Shown in pieces: positions 51,836 to 61,263 of a stretch of DNA of 64,000 nucleotides (its first letter is position 1; every line of letters starts with the position of its first letter). Position numbers and translations under genes: made by a program. The notes below the pieces were generated by a model. It was not told the DNA's origin. It was given only the letters and a program-made list of their open reading frames with translations, and made no database searches. The stretch comes from Alienimonas californiensis (GTDB lineage: Bacteria; Planctomycetota; Planctomycetia; Planctomycetales; Planctomycetaceae), in contig NZ_CP036265.1 of assembly GCF_007743815.1 (NCBI RefSeq), positions 2,684,823 through 2,748,822 on the forward strand, given 5' to 3'.

Positions 51836-52777
51836 ATGGTCTGCCGCTTCGCCCCGACGCTTTTCCGGCCGACCGGGCTCGCCCTGCTGACGGGTCTCGC
51901 CGTGGTCGCGGCCGGCGCGACGTCCGCCCCCTCGGCCCTGGCGCAGGGGGGACGGGAGAGCGGCGGGTTCGACTCGACGCTGCCCTCGATCGCCACCGGG
52001 GCGGAGATCCGCTCCCAGGCGGATCTGTGGGTGATGCAGGTCGACTTCAAGCCGATGCGGCTCGCCGCCCTGCCGGTCACCGACCCGGACACCGGGGAGA
52101 CGGCGCGGGAGCTGGTTTGGTATCTGGTCTGGCGGGCGACGAACCGGCCGCTGCAAAGCCCGGAGAAGAACACCGCCCGCACCCCGCAGAACCGACTGGA
52201 CCCCCCGCCCGCGGCGCCGCCCTTCGTGCCGGAGTTCGTGCTGATCGCCGAGGACGGCGGCGCCACGCAGTACCGCGACGTGATCCTGCCCGGCGCGCTG
52301 CCGGTCATCGAGAACCGTGAGCTGCGCGGGGCCTTCGCGGACGTGAAGCTGAACACCACGGTCTCCGCCTCCGGCGATCTGCCCGCGGGCGTCGCCGCGG
52401 ACGCCCCGCCCGGAGAAGGGGCGGTTTACGGCGTGGCCACCTGGAAGGGCGTCGATCCGACCACCGACCGCTTCACCGTGCTGCTGAACGGGTTCAGCAA
52501 CGGCTACCGCATCGTGGACGGCCCGGACGGCCAGCCGGTGACGGAGCGCCGGACCGGCGTGCTGAAGTTCTGGCGCCCCGGCGACGAGATCGACGAGGTG
52601 GAGACCGAGTTCCGCCTGGGCGTGGACCCCCGCGGCGACGTTCCCTCCGCCGCCGGCGTGCCCCACTGGGAGTACCTGCCAGACGAAGCCGTCGACGCCG
52701 ACGGCGAGGGAGACGTCTCCCCCGAGGCCGTCGAGGGCGTGCGGGCGGAGGCCGTCGGGGGCTTCGGCGAGAACTGA
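51836..52777 (+). CDS. Exported hypothetical protein, 313 aa
   Basis: Not recognised. It starts at MVCRFAPTLFRPTGLALLTGLAV, with a hydrophobic core and cleavage after ALAQ, a Sec signal peptide. The mature part has SQADLWVMQVDFKPMRLAALPV, ARELVWYLVWRATNRPLQ, EFVLIAEDGGATQYRDVI and TGVLKFWRPGDEIDEVETEFRLG, which look like a beta-rich exported domain of planctomycetes. The C-terminus is acidic. It follows the squalene-repeat gene by 280 bases, a gap in which I see only GC-rich sequence. Confidence 0.75.
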   Translation: MVCRFAPTLFRPTGLALLTGLAVVAAGATSAPSALAQGGRESGGFDSTLPSIATGAEIRSQADLWVMQVDFKPMRLAALPVTDPDTGETARELVWYLVWRATNRPLQSPEKNTARTPQNRLDPPPAAPPFVPEFVLIAEDGGATQYRDVILPGALPVIENRELRGAFADVKLNTTVSASGDLPAGVAADAPPGEGAVYGVATWKGVDPTTDRFTVLLNGFSNGYRIVDGPDGQPVTERRTGVLKFWRPGDEIDEVETEFRLGVDPRGDVPSAAGVPHWEYLPDEAVDADGEGDVSPEAVEGVRAEAVGGFGEN

Positions 52778-52954
52778 TCCGCCGGCCGATCGCCGGCCGA
52801 GTTCCCGGCTCCGGGGGGCGCCGGGGTTGTCGCCGGGCGGGCCGGTCGCCACAATCCGCCCCCACTTTACTTTTTCACAGCGTGCGCGGTCCCGGCGGGG
52901 GTCCCGGCCTCGCTGGTCCGCCCCCCGGCTCGCTCAGAAGTTAGGTTCGCCCCG

Positions 52955-53290
52955 ATGGCACATAAGAAGGGACAGGGTTCCAGCCGCAACGGCCGGGACA
53001 GCAACGCCCAACGGCGCGGCATCAAGAAGTTCGGCGGGGAATCCGTCACCGCCGGCAACGTGATCGCCCGGCAGTGCGGCACCAAATGGCACCCGGGCGC
53101 CAACGTCGGCATGGGCAAGGATTACACCCTGTTCAGCCTGATCGACGGCCACGTGACCTTCGATCGCGGCGGCCGCCGCGTGAACGTGTTCACCGCGGAC
53201 CAGCTCGTCGAGCGGGCCCAGCGGCTGGAGACGGCAAACGCCAAATCCGCCGAGGCCGCCTCCCGTAAGGCCGCCGCCGCCAAGGCGTAA
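52955..53290 (+). CDS. rpmA: 50S ribosomal protein L27
   Basis: L27 reaches the peptidyl transferase centre with its N-terminus. The 111-residue product begins [22 protein letters not shown], the universal L27 start without the extra cleavable extension of Firmicutes. GVKKFGGE-like (here [27 protein letters not shown]) and [19 protein letters not shown] follow. The Ala/Lys-rich C-terminus is longer than in E. coli (85). rplU, its usual partner, is not adjacent. A palindrome follows the stop. Confidence 0.97.
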   Translation: MAHKKGQGSSRNGRDSNAQRRGIKKFGGESVTAGNVIARQCGTKWHPGANVGMGKDYTLFSLIDGHVTFDRGGRRVNVFTADQLVERAQRLETANAKSAEAASRKAAAAKA

Positions 53291-53301
53291 TCGCGAATTA
53301 C

Positions 53302-53339
53302 GCATAACGCCGAGGCCCCGCGGGGCCTCGGCGTTATGC
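53302..53339. terminator. Family B palindrome between convergent rpmA and porin genes
   Basis: A perfect 38-base palindrome (arm GCATAACGCCGAGGCCCCG) between two convergent genes, 11 bases after the rpmA stop and 2 before the porin stop. Its position suggests a bidirectional terminator. Core shared with 9334, 30181 and 32858. Confidence 0.75.
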
Positions 53340-53341
53340 AA

Positions 53342-55153
53342 TTACAGGACGAGCGAGACGCCCAGGACCAAGGAGTTCTGCCGTACGTCCCGGTCGCTCA
53401 CGGTCGGGGCCGTCAGGCCGATCAGCGGGGCGAAACCGATGCTGCGAACGTATTCGAGGCTCAGCAGGGCGTTCGGATTGAGTTGCCAGCCGGCGCCCAG
53501 CACGAGTTGGGCGTTGCGGTCCCACTCCTCGCCGGTCTGGGCCTGCTTGCCCACGCTGTAGCTGGTCGAGAGCCGCAGCGGACGGCCGAGGGCGGAGACG
53601 TCGTACGCGGACTCCGCCTTCCACGCGGAGATCTCGTAGTCCGTGACCGGCCAGTTCCGGGCGGTCTGGGCATACTCGCCCGCCAAAGTCAGCCGGCGCC
53701 AATGCAGCGTGCTGTTCACGTCCCAAACGCAGTTTTTCGGGCCGAACAGCGTCGGGTTGATGTGCTCCGGGACGGCGGCGTCGTAGATGGTGCCGTCCAG
53801 GTAGCCACCGCCGAACAGGTATTCGAGCTCGCCGATCGTCCCGGCGTAGGAGGCGTTCACCGCGAAATTGTTGACCTTGCCGGTGGTCTCGCTGTCGACG
53901 GTGCGGATGCCCCGCCCGCCGGCGATGCCGGTCAGCACGACGTGCAGGCCGCCTTTGACGAAGCCCACGCCGGCCCCTTCGCCCAACGCGGCGAAGTAGT
54001 GCCAGGGCACCGCCTGAGTGAACGGCGAGAGCGTGCTGAAGTCGCCGAAGCTGAGGTTCTTCTTGCCGATGTAGGCGTAGACCGGGCAGGTGCGGACGTC
54101 GCCGAACACCGCATACGCCTGCCGGACCTGGAAGCTGCCCTGATTGTGCGAGGGGAAGCTGAACACGTCGCTGAACAGCGTCTCCACGTACCCGGTCGCC
54201 CAGGGGGTGAAGTAGGCGGTCGCGGCGAGATTCGCCTGAAGGACCCTCAGGTCGCCGGCGGTGCTGCCGTTGAACTCCGTCGGGAACCGGCCGAGATAGC
54301 CGAACTTATCGGGGGTGTTGGTCCGTCCGTAGAGGCCCGACAGCCGCAGCTGGGCGCCCGGCACCAGGATCGGCCGCGGCACGACGGAAGGGATCGAGCC
54401 GAGCAGGATGAGCTGCTTGTCCGTCTGCCGGTTCTGGAAGTCCAGCAGGGCGGCCGAGGTGGGGGTGTCCAGCCGCACCGCGAACGCGGCGGAGAGCGGG
54501 TCGACGATCGGGTCGTCCTCCACGCCGTAGAGCCGCCCGCAGAGGTCCGCCTCGCAGGCCAGCGGCGGCGGGGCGATCAGGCCCTGGGGCAGCATCGAGC
54601 CGCAGGTCGGCCCGCAGACCGGCCCGCACCCGCAGGGTTGTTCGTAGGGCGAACCGGCGTAGGGAGAACCGGCGAACGTCGGGCCGGGCAGGTAGGTCGG
54701 GCCGGGCAGGTAGGTCGGGCCGGGCAGGTAGGTCGAGCCGGGCAGGTAGGTCGGGCCGGGCAGGTAGGTCGAGCCGTCGGCGAACGTCCCACCTTCGTAA
54801 ATAGTGCCGGGCGGGAGGTAGGGCCCGGGGCCGGGGCCGGGGTAGGCGAAGGACGGGTGAACCGGCGGGTATCCCTGCGGCGCGGGCGCCGGGGCGAGGG
54901 GGGCGAGTCGCGGATCGGCCGCCGGACCGGGAATCGGCCGGGCGGGGGCTTCATCGCGGACGGACGGCCACGCCGCCGCGGCCACGGGCGTCGCCGCCGG
55001 TGCGGGGCTCCAGGTGGGCAACGTGGAGGCCGACTCCTGGGCGATCGCGGACGCCCCGAAACCCGGCAGGCTCGCCGCCGCCCCCGCCAGCAGCGTGGAA
55101 CCCCAGAGAGCCGAACGACGCGAGGTCCGACGATGAGTGCGAACCACGGTCAC
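53342..55153 (-). CDS. Outer-membrane porin-like protein (LbtU-type)
   Basis: A 603-residue exported protein. The N-terminus (VVRTHRRTSRRSALWGSTLLAGA, to AIAQ) is a signal peptide with Arg pairs. A Pro/Gly/Tyr-rich region (about 60-190) contains five tandem TYLPGP units and a Cys-rich patch (CGCGPVCGPTCG). Residues about 230-603 look like a beta-barrel: alternating strands such as VYAYIGKKNLSFGDFSTLSPFTQ, LHVVLTGIAGG and WRRLTLAGEYAQTARNW, resembling LbtU siderophore porins. The end is LVLGVSLVL. The exact substrate is unknown. No operon partner is clear. Confidence 0.75.
   Translation of the reverse strand: MTVVRTHRRTSRRSALWGSTLLAGAAASLPGFGASAIAQESASTLPTWSPAPAATPVAAAAWPSVRDEAPARPIPGPAADPRLAPLAPAPAPQGYPPVHPSFAYPGPGPGPYLPPGTIYEGGTFADGSTYLPGPTYLPGSTYLPGPTYLPGPTYLPGPTFAGSPYAGSPYEQPCGCGPVCGPTCGSMLPQGLIAPPPLACEADLCGRLYGVEDDPIVDPLSAAFAVRLDTPTSAALLDFQNRQTDKQLILLGSIPSVVPRPILVPGAQLRLSGLYGRTNTPDKFGYLGRFPTEFNGSTAGDLRVLQANLAATAYFTPWATGYVETLFSDVFSFPSHNQGSFQVRQAYAVFGDVRTCPVYAYIGKKNLSFGDFSTLSPFTQAVPWHYFAALGEGAGVGFVKGGLHVVLTGIAGGRGIRTVDSETTGKVNNFAVNASYAGTIGELEYLFGGGYLDGTIYDAAVPEHINPTLFGPKNCVWDVNSTLHWRRLTLAGEYAQTARNWPVTDYEISAWKAESAYDVSALGRPLRLSTSYSVGKQAQTGEEWDRNAQLVLGAGWQLNPNALLSLEYVRSIGFAPLIGLTAPTVSDRDVRQNSLVLGVSLVL
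54681..54770 (-). repeat. Tandem 18-base repeat in the porin-like gene
   Basis: Five consecutive 18-base units (GGGCCGGGCAGGTAGGTC on the + strand, with one base varying in the fourth), encoding five TYLPGP/S units in the secreted Pro-rich region. The count could vary between strains by slippage. Confidence 0.9.
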
Positions 55154-55290
55154 GGGAAAACTCGGGGCGGGATGAGAACGTCCTCCCAGCCCATCGGCGC
55201 CCCCGTCTCCCTACATTCAGCAGAACCGCGTCAATCCGACCCGCGCCGCCGGGGATGGCGACGGGCGCGAACCGATCGCGCACCGATTGC

Positions 55291-55548
55291 TCAGCGGGCC
55301 GCGTCCTCTTTCTGGAGCGCCTCGCGGACGTCCTCCGCCCCGGGGCGATCGCAGCTTTCCGGGCTGGCGCCGCAGGACATGCAGGGGCTTTTGGCGTCGT
55401 GGCCGGGGATGTTCGAGTTCGCCAGCCCGCCGCAACTACCCTGGATGCGGCGGCCGGACAGCATCGTCCCCAAGGCCAGCAGGCCCACCGCCGCCCCAAT
55501 CACGACCGCGGCGATGAGGATGACCGGGAGGAGGTTGGCAAAGTCCAT
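55291..55548 (-). CDS. nqrM: Na+-NQR maturation protein NqrM-like
   Basis: An 85-residue protein with one N-terminal membrane segment (LLPVILIAAVVIGAAVGLLALGTML) and the NqrM pattern: RRIQGSCGGLANSN followed by Cys56, Cys59 and Cys66 (CMSCGASPESC). NqrM proteins are needed for assembly of the Na+-translocating NADH:quinone reductase, probably delivering iron to NqrD/E. The nqr operon is not in this window. The overall short length and Cys spacing agree with the family; the C-terminus is acidic. Confidence 0.85.
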   Translation of the reverse strand: MDFANLLPVILIAAVVIGAAVGLLALGTMLSGRRIQGSCGGLANSNIPGHDAKSPCMSCGASPESCDRPGAEDVREALQKEDAAR

Positions 55549-55604
55549 CGGGGGCGTCTTTCGGCAGGGGGCGGAGGGATTCTACCCGACGGACGGCTGC
55601 GCGG

Positions 55605-56651
55605 TTAGGCGTCGGCCGCGGGGCCGCCGCCGTCGGCGACGGTTCCCAGTGGGAACGGACGTTCCCCCAGGGCTTCGAGGCGGTCGATCACCCCCCCGGC
55701 CCAGTCCTCGGCGACGATCAGCACGAAGCCGACGCCCATATTGAAGACCCGCCGCATCTCCGGCTCCGCCACGCCGCCGAGGTCCCGCAGCCAATCGAAG
55801 ACCGGCGGCGCCTCCCAGGACCCCTCGTCGACGTTCAGGGCCAGCCCGTCCGGCAGGATGCGTTCGACGTTCTCCCGCAGCCCCCCGCCGGTGACGTGGG
55901 CCAGGCCGTGCACGGCGTCGCGCAGGTCGCTGCCGAGCAGTTCGCCGATCGGCCGGGCGTAGATGCGCGTCGGTTCGAGAAACTCTTCGCCGACCGTGCG
56001 ACCCAGTCGCTCGACGTGGGTGTCGATCGAGAGGCCGGCGTGCTCGAAGGCGATCTTGCGGGCGAGGCTGTAGCCGTTGGAATGCAGCCCGGCGGAGGGC
56101 AGGCCGATCAGCCGGTCGCCGGCGGCGATCTTGGAGCCGTCGACGAGGCGGTCCCGCTCCGCGACGCCCACGCAGAAGCCGGCGAGGTCGAATTCCCCCT
56201 CCCGATAGACCCCCGGCATGATCGCCGTTTCGCCGCCCAGCAGGGCGCAGCCGGCCCGCGTGCAGCCCTCGGCGACGCCGGCCACCAGCGCCGCGAGGCG
56301 GTCCGGGTCGTCCCGGTCCACGGCGATGTAATCGAGAAAGAACAGCGGCTCCGCCCCGAGGCAGAGCACGTCGTTGGCGCACATCGCCACCAGATCGACG
56401 CCGACGGTGTCGTACTTGCCGGCGGCGAAGGCGACCTTCAGCTTCGTCCCCACGCCGTCCGTGCCGCTGACCAGCACCGGGTCTTTGAATTGCGCGACAT
56501 CCGCGAGGCGAAACAGCCCGGCGAACCCGCCCGGCAGGTCCATCACGCCGGGGCGGCGGGTCCGGGCGAGCAGGTCCGGCAACTTCGCCATGCCCTCGGC
56601 GTATTTCTCGAGGTCGACGCCGGCGGATTTGTAGGAGAGCGGTTCAGTCAC
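55605..56651 (-). CDS. purM: Phosphoribosylformylglycinamidine cyclo-ligase
   Basis: Fifth step of de novo purine synthesis: closes the imidazole ring of AIR with ATP. The 348-residue product has LSYKSAGVDLEKYAEGM, VSGTDGVGTKLKVAF, ANDVLCLGAEPLFFLDYIAV, CALLGGETAIMPGVYREGEFDLAGF, GLPSAGLHSNGYSLARK and HVTGGGLRENVERILP, all PurM motifs. Length is normal (E. coli 345). It begins 15 bases after the stop of the DUF4058 gene on the same strand, so both are probably co-transcribed. Confidence 0.97.
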   Translation of the reverse strand: MTEPLSYKSAGVDLEKYAEGMAKLPDLLARTRRPGVMDLPGGFAGLFRLADVAQFKDPVLVSGTDGVGTKLKVAFAAGKYDTVGVDLVAMCANDVLCLGAEPLFFLDYIAVDRDDPDRLAALVAGVAEGCTRAGCALLGGETAIMPGVYREGEFDLAGFCVGVAERDRLVDGSKIAAGDRLIGLPSAGLHSNGYSLARKIAFEHAGLSIDTHVERLGRTVGEEFLEPTRIYARPIGELLGSDLRDAVHGLAHVTGGGLRENVERILPDGLALNVDEGSWEAPPVFDWLRDLGGVAEPEMRRVFNMGVGFVLIVAEDWAGGVIDRLEALGERPFPLGTVADGGGPAADA

Positions 56652-56666
56652 GAAGTCAGAGATCAG

Positions 56667-57521
56667 TCAGTCGTTCGCCGAGGACGGCCGTCCGTCGTCA
56701 GGGCGTTGGTCAGGGGGAAAACCGGGGGGGAGGGGAACGCCGGCGTCCGTGAGGACCGCGGCGGCCCACGCGGCGTCTTCGGCGGAGAGCGGCGGATCGG
56801 GGGCGAAGCGGTAGGCCCGGCGGGAGTACCGGCCGCGGTCGTACGTCCGGTCAAAGACCTCGGCGAGCGGGAGCGGCAGCGGCGGATCGTCGTCAGCCAA
56901 CGGGATCGGAATGACCGGGAGCGAGTCCCTCAGGCCGAAGGTCCAAAGGTCCACCTCGGGACGCTCGTCAGCCCGTCCGACGAGGACCACGAACGGAAGC
57001 GGCACCTCATCGCCGATCGGAAGCCGCCGTCCTCCCCGGAGCAAGTCGATCTCGACGAGGTGCGCGTCGCTTCGCTCGATCTGTCGACGCTTGTTGAGGT
57101 ACTGAGTTCGATCGCCGCCCGACTTGTTGCTCGGGCTCAGTAACTCCACGACGCAGACCAGTCGCTCCCCCGACCGATCAGTGATGTGAAGTAAATTGCG
57201 GTACTCCTCGTCGACGGCGGGCGGCAGGACGGAGCGCATCGACGGCGCGACCGTTCCGACAGCGTTCCCGGAGCCCGCTTCCGGCGGCCGATTCGGCGTC
57301 GTTCGCGGCTGACCGACAGCCCAATCCGCTCGCCCAACGCCGATTCGCTCCTCTGCGGATCGCTCCCGCAGGAACAGTTCGACCTCCATCGGGCAGTCGT
57401 ACTTCTCCGGGAGCGCTTCAAGGATCCGTTCCTGAGCAGCCACGATGAAGGCGTTGTGAAACTCCCGCCAGAGCCCATGCCCTTCCAGAAAAGGATCAAC
57501 GCCCGGGAACGGCGACGGCAT
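56667..57521 (-). CDS. DUF4058 family protein
   Basis: A 284-residue protein of unknown function. It begins MPSPFPGVDPFLEGHGLWREFH, the DUF4058 family signature, and has CVVELLSPSNKSGGDRTQYLNKRRQI (family core) and LVEIDLLRGGRRLP. DUF4058 proteins are abundant in planctomycetes and cyanobacteria; the fold is nuclease-like (PD-(D/E)XK), and the E-x-L-S-P-x-N-K segment resembles its active site, but activity is unproven. It sits between glnA and purM. Confidence 0.88.
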   Translation of the reverse strand: MPSPFPGVDPFLEGHGLWREFHNAFIVAAQERILEALPEKYDCPMEVELFLRERSAEERIGVGRADWAVGQPRTTPNRPPEAGSGNAVGTVAPSMRSVLPPAVDEEYRNLLHITDRSGERLVCVVELLSPSNKSGGDRTQYLNKRRQIERSDAHLVEIDLLRGGRRLPIGDEVPLPFVVLVGRADERPEVDLWTFGLRDSLPVIPIPLADDDPPLPLPLAEVFDRTYDRGRYSRRAYRFAPDPPLSAEDAAWAAAVLTDAGVPLPPGFPPDQRPDDGRPSSAND

Positions 57522-57585
57522 CGGCGGCTCCTCGGGGGCGAACGGGGGCGGGGGCGAACCGACAGTATCCGCCTTCGCCCCGCAC

Positions 57586-57619
57586 GAAAACAGCCCGCCC
57601 CGCGATGCGGGACGGGCTG
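57586..57619 (-). terminator. Intrinsic terminator after glnA
   Basis: A 13-bp stem on the - strand (CAGCCCGTCCCGC / GCGGGGCGGGCTG, one G-T pair, loop ATC) followed by TTTTC, 71 bases beyond the glnA stop. It would end the glnA transcript before the DUF4058-purM unit. Confidence 0.7.
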
Positions 57620-57689
57620 CGGTCGACTCGACGAGTCGGACGTTCCACGCCGGGCGGAGTCCGTTGGGGACGACGCCTGGTTTCCAGGA

Positions 57690-59105
57690 CTAGGCCTGGT
57701 AGTAGAGGTCGAACTCGTAGGGGTGGGGGCGGAGACGGATCGGATCGATCTCGTGCTTCCGCTTGTACTTGATGAAGCTGTCGATCAGGTCCTGGGTGAA
57801 CACGTCGCCCTTGAGCAGGAACTCGTGATCGGCCTCGAGGGCCTCCAGCGCCTCGCCCAGGCTCTTGGGCGCGACACGGGTGGTGGCCAATTCCTCATCG
57901 GTCATGTCGTAGATGTCCCGGTCGAGCGGTTCGCCCGGATCGATCTTGTTCTGGATGCCGTCCAGCATGGCCATCATCAGGGCCGTGAAGGAGAGGTAGC
58001 CGTTGGCCAGCGGGTCGGGGCAGCGGAACTCGACCCGCTTCGCCTTGGGGCTGGGCGAGTACATCGGGATCCGCAGCGCCGCGGAGCGGTTCCGCTGGCT
58101 CAGAGCAAGCGTGACCGGGGCTTCGTAGCCGGGGACCATCCGGTGGAAGCTGTTGACGGTCGGGTTGGACAGGGCGATCAGGGCCCGGCCGTGCTTCAGG
58201 ATGCCGCCGATGGAGTGCAGGGCCAGTTCGCTCAGCCCGGCGTAGCCGTCGCCGGCCATCAGCGTCTCGGAGCCGTTCCACAGGCTGATGTGGGTGTGCA
58301 TCCCGGAGCCGTTGTCGCCGTACACCGGCTTCGGCATGAACGTCGCGGTCTTGCCGTGCTGCTTGGCGACGTTGCGGATGATGTACTTGAACCACATGAA
58401 CTGGTCCGCCATCGTCAGCAGCGGGGCGAACTTCATGTCGATCTCGCACTGGCCGGCGGTCGCCACCTCGTGGTGGTGCGCCTCGACCACGATGCCGACT
58501 GCCTGCATCGCCTTGGCCATCTCGGCCCGCAGGTCGCCCATGCTGTCGATCGGGGCGACCGGGAAGTAGCCGGCCTTGGGGCCGACCTTGTGCCCCAGAT
58601 TCGTCCCCTCGGCCCGACCGCTGTTCCAGTGGGCCTCGGAGCTGTCGATCTGATAGAAGCTCTGGTGCTGGGCGCTCTGGAAGCGCACGTCGTCGAAGAC
58701 GAAGAACTCCGGCTCCGGGCCGATGTAGCAGGTGTCCGCGATGCCGGTCTGGGAGAGGTACGCCAGACCCTTCTTGGCGACGCCGCGGGGGTCCTTCGAG
58801 TACAGGTCCTTGGTGACCGGGTCGACGATGTCGGCGATGACGGTGACCGTCGGCCGCTTGAAGAACGGGTCCATCTTGACGGTGCTGGGGTCCGGCACCA
58901 TCAACATGTCCGAGTTGTTGATCGGCTGCCAGGCGCGGATCGAGCTGCCGTCGAACCCGAAGCCCTCGTTGATCTCGTCCTCGCCGATGATGTCCATCGG
59001 GTAGGAGCAGTGCTGCCACTGACCGAACAGGTCGCAGAACTTGACGTCGAGGAACTCGGCGTTGTGCTTCTTTGCGAAGGAGAGGACGTCGGACGCGGAG
59101 GCCAT
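57690..59105 (-). CDS. glnA: Glutamine synthetase, type I
   Basis: Makes glutamine from glutamate and ammonia with ATP; central to nitrogen assimilation. I start it at [20 protein letters not shown]; the 69 upstream residues in frame are not family-like. The 471-residue product has [13 protein letters not shown], the metal-binding [58 protein letters not shown] and RVEFRCPDP. The [11 protein letters not shown] segment matches the Tyr397 adenylylation loop of type I-beta enzymes. Length is as in E. coli (469). Its 244-base upstream region has no sigma-54 site that I can see. Confidence 0.96.
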   Translation of the reverse strand: MASASDVLSFAKKHNAEFLDVKFCDLFGQWQHCSYPMDIIGEDEINEGFGFDGSSIRAWQPINNSDMLMVPDPSTVKMDPFFKRPTVTVIADIVDPVTKDLYSKDPRGVAKKGLAYLSQTGIADTCYIGPEPEFFVFDDVRFQSAQHQSFYQIDSSEAHWNSGRAEGTNLGHKVGPKAGYFPVAPIDSMGDLRAEMAKAMQAVGIVVEAHHHEVATAGQCEIDMKFAPLLTMADQFMWFKYIIRNVAKQHGKTATFMPKPVYGDNGSGMHTHISLWNGSETLMAGDGYAGLSELALHSIGGILKHGRALIALSNPTVNSFHRMVPGYEAPVTLALSQRNRSAALRIPMYSPSPKAKRVEFRCPDPLANGYLSFTALMMAMLDGIQNKIDPGEPLDRDIYDMTDEELATTRVAPKSLGEALEALEADHEFLLKGDVFTQDLIDSFIKYKRKHEIDPIRLRPHPYEFDLYYQA

Positions 59106-59349
59106 GCGGGGCGAGGCTCTTACGGATTCGTCGGGAGGCGATCGGCGGCACACGGCCGCCAATCGAGATTGCCTGACGGTACGCGGTCCTGCCTCACCCG
59201 CAAGCGATCCGGCGGGGATGCGATGCGGGGATTGCCGCAATCCCCCGCAAAATCCTTCGACGGACCGTCCGAATGCACGCTTGTCGTGCAGTGATGCCCG
59301 TTGAGTGGGCAATTGGACTCTTTCGGCCCGGCGGAGGCGGCGCCGCGGC

Positions 59350-61185
59350 CTACTCCTCTCGCACGTCGAAGCCCAGCGTCCAGACCCCGTCCCCGTTCGT
59401 TTGACGGGCAGACAGCGTCAACTCGCCCAACTCCGTGACCGCGGCGTGAAAGTTCACGGGGATCACCTGGCCTTCGACCGCGTCGCCGCTGCCGGCGGCG
59501 GTCGGGTCGAGGGTCGTTTCGATCGGGTCGGTCTCCTCCAGTTCCTCCTCGCTCCAGCGGGTCAGCAGGTCGCCGGGCACGTCGTCCGGGCGGCTGGGGG
59601 AGGCGAAGAACCGGAACCGGGCGGGCCGTCCGACCGTCACGCCGACGCCGCCGCCGGGCAGCCGTTCGACCGGCACCGCGGTCTCGCTGCCCTCTTCCAT
59701 CCCCTGCGGGACCACGCACAGAGCCGAAAGCGGCCGCGGCGCCCCGGGGATCGCCAGGCCGGCGGTCTCGATGCCGACGTAGTAGCTCCGCCCCGTCCCG
59801 CCGCGGATCCGCACGCCGCCGGACTTCTTCGTCGCGCCGTAAAACGCCGCCCCGCGGGCGACCGCCTGATCCAGCGCCGCCGACGGCCGGTCCAGCAGCG
59901 TCGGGGCGGCGGGCAGCCAGCCGGCGAGCGTCTCCCGCAACCGCTCCCGCAGCGGGGCGGAGCGGAACACCCCGCCGTTGAGCAACAGGTGCGTGGGCAC
60001 CACGTCCGGGTGCTGGGCGAGGAACGCCGCGAGGTGCTTGGTGACGGCCGGGTCGCTCTCGTACGGCAACCCGAGTTGCACGAACCCGCCGCCGCTCGCG
60101 TTCTGCGGCTTCTCGTCGGCGGCGACCTGCGGGAAGAACCCGTCCAGCACCAGCCTGCGGACGTCGTCCGCCGACAGATCGACCGACACCGTCCCCCCGA
60201 TCAGCTTGCGGCCCCGCCCCAGCACGGCGACGGGGGCGTGTTCGGGGGCGTCCACCCCCAGCAGCCTCTCCTTCGCCGTCCGACAGGCGTGCCACAGGGC
60301 GACGGACTGCCACGGGTCCGGCGTGACGCCCTTCTCCGCGAGCAACCCGGCGGCGTGGTGGGCGACGGCGAGGTCCATGTTGTCCCCGCCCACCAGCAGA
60401 TGCCGGCCGACCGCGACCCGTTCCAGTTCCAGATCGCCCTCCCGATCGGTCACGGAGACCAGCGAGAAGTCCGTCGTCCCGCCACCCACGTCCACGACCA
60501 GCAGGGCGTCGCCGGGCGACAGGTCCTTCCGCCAGTCGTCGCCGCGGTCGGCGAGGTGCGCGTAGACCGCCGCCTGCGGTTCCTCCAGCAGCACGAAGTC
60601 CGCGGGGAACCCGGCCTCCTTCGCGGCCTCCCGGGTGAGGTCGCGGGCGGCGGCGTCGAAGCTGGCGGGAACCGTCAGCGTGACGGCCTGTTCGCTCAGC
60701 GGTGCGTCCGGGTGGGCCTGATCCCACGCGGCGGCGAGGTGCCGCAGGAGGCGGGCCGAGGCCTCCACCGGGCTGATCTTCGACACGTCGCCCCCCGTGG
60801 CCGACGAACCGGCGTCCCACGGCAGGATCGGCTGCCGACGGTCGACGCCGGCGTGCCCCAGCCAGGATTTCGCCGTGCCGACCACCCGATCCGGGGCCTC
60901 GACGGCCCGTTGCCGGGCGTACTCGCCGACGGCGTAGCCGGGGCCGTCATGGGCAGGACCCGCCGCCCAGGGGAGGGCGAGGCCGTCCGCCTCCGCCTCG
61001 GGCGCCAGATAGCAAAAGCTCGGCAGGGCGTCGCGGCTCTCGACGGTTCCCGGGGCCACGACTTGCGGAACGGGCAGCACCGCGGGGGCGTCGCCCGCCC
61101 CGTCCTCGCCCACCCCGTCTCCGCTGATCGGGCAGGAGGCGAGCACGCTGTTGGTCGTGCCGAGGTCGATGCCGACGGAATACAT
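59350..61185 (-). CDS. Hsp70 family protein (DnaK-like, non-canonical)
   Basis: An Hsp70 ATPase of the atypical group that pairs with DUF2760. I start it at [20 protein letters not shown]. The nucleotide-binding domain is complete: [52 protein letters not shown] and [16 protein letters not shown]. The 611-residue protein lacks the usual DnaK substrate domain and EEVD-type lid; its C-terminus (about 430-611) is a beta-rich domain of its own. It follows the DUF2760 gene by 78 bases. Client and cochaperones are unknown. Confidence 0.88.
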   Translation of the reverse strand: MYSVGIDLGTTNSVLASCPISGDGVGEDGAGDAPAVLPVPQVVAPGTVESRDALPSFCYLAPEAEADGLALPWAAGPAHDGPGYAVGEYARQRAVEAPDRVVGTAKSWLGHAGVDRRQPILPWDAGSSATGGDVSKISPVEASARLLRHLAAAWDQAHPDAPLSEQAVTLTVPASFDAAARDLTREAAKEAGFPADFVLLEEPQAAVYAHLADRGDDWRKDLSPGDALLVVDVGGGTTDFSLVSVTDREGDLELERVAVGRHLLVGGDNMDLAVAHHAAGLLAEKGVTPDPWQSVALWHACRTAKERLLGVDAPEHAPVAVLGRGRKLIGGTVSVDLSADDVRRLVLDGFFPQVAADEKPQNASGGGFVQLGLPYESDPAVTKHLAAFLAQHPDVVPTHLLLNGGVFRSAPLRERLRETLAGWLPAAPTLLDRPSAALDQAVARGAAFYGATKKSGGVRIRGGTGRSYYVGIETAGLAIPGAPRPLSALCVVPQGMEEGSETAVPVERLPGGGVGVTVGRPARFRFFASPSRPDDVPGDLLTRWSEEELEETDPIETTLDPTAAGSGDAVEGQVIPVNFHAAVTELGELTLSARQTNGDGVWTLGFDVREE

Positions 61186-61263
61186 GAGTGGAAGGAGGCA
61201 GGTTGAAGGTGAAAGACGCGCAGGGTCGGCCGTCCCCACTTTCCATCTTCCCCCTTCAACCTT

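Noticed and set aside
54681..54770. CRISPR array
   Set aside because: The repeated unit is 18 bases with no spacers and lies in frame in a coding region. It is a coding tandem repeat.
59106..59349. Sigma-54 promoter upstream of glnA
   Set aside because: I looked for TGGCAC and TTGC boxes with 12/24 spacing on the - strand and found no acceptable match.
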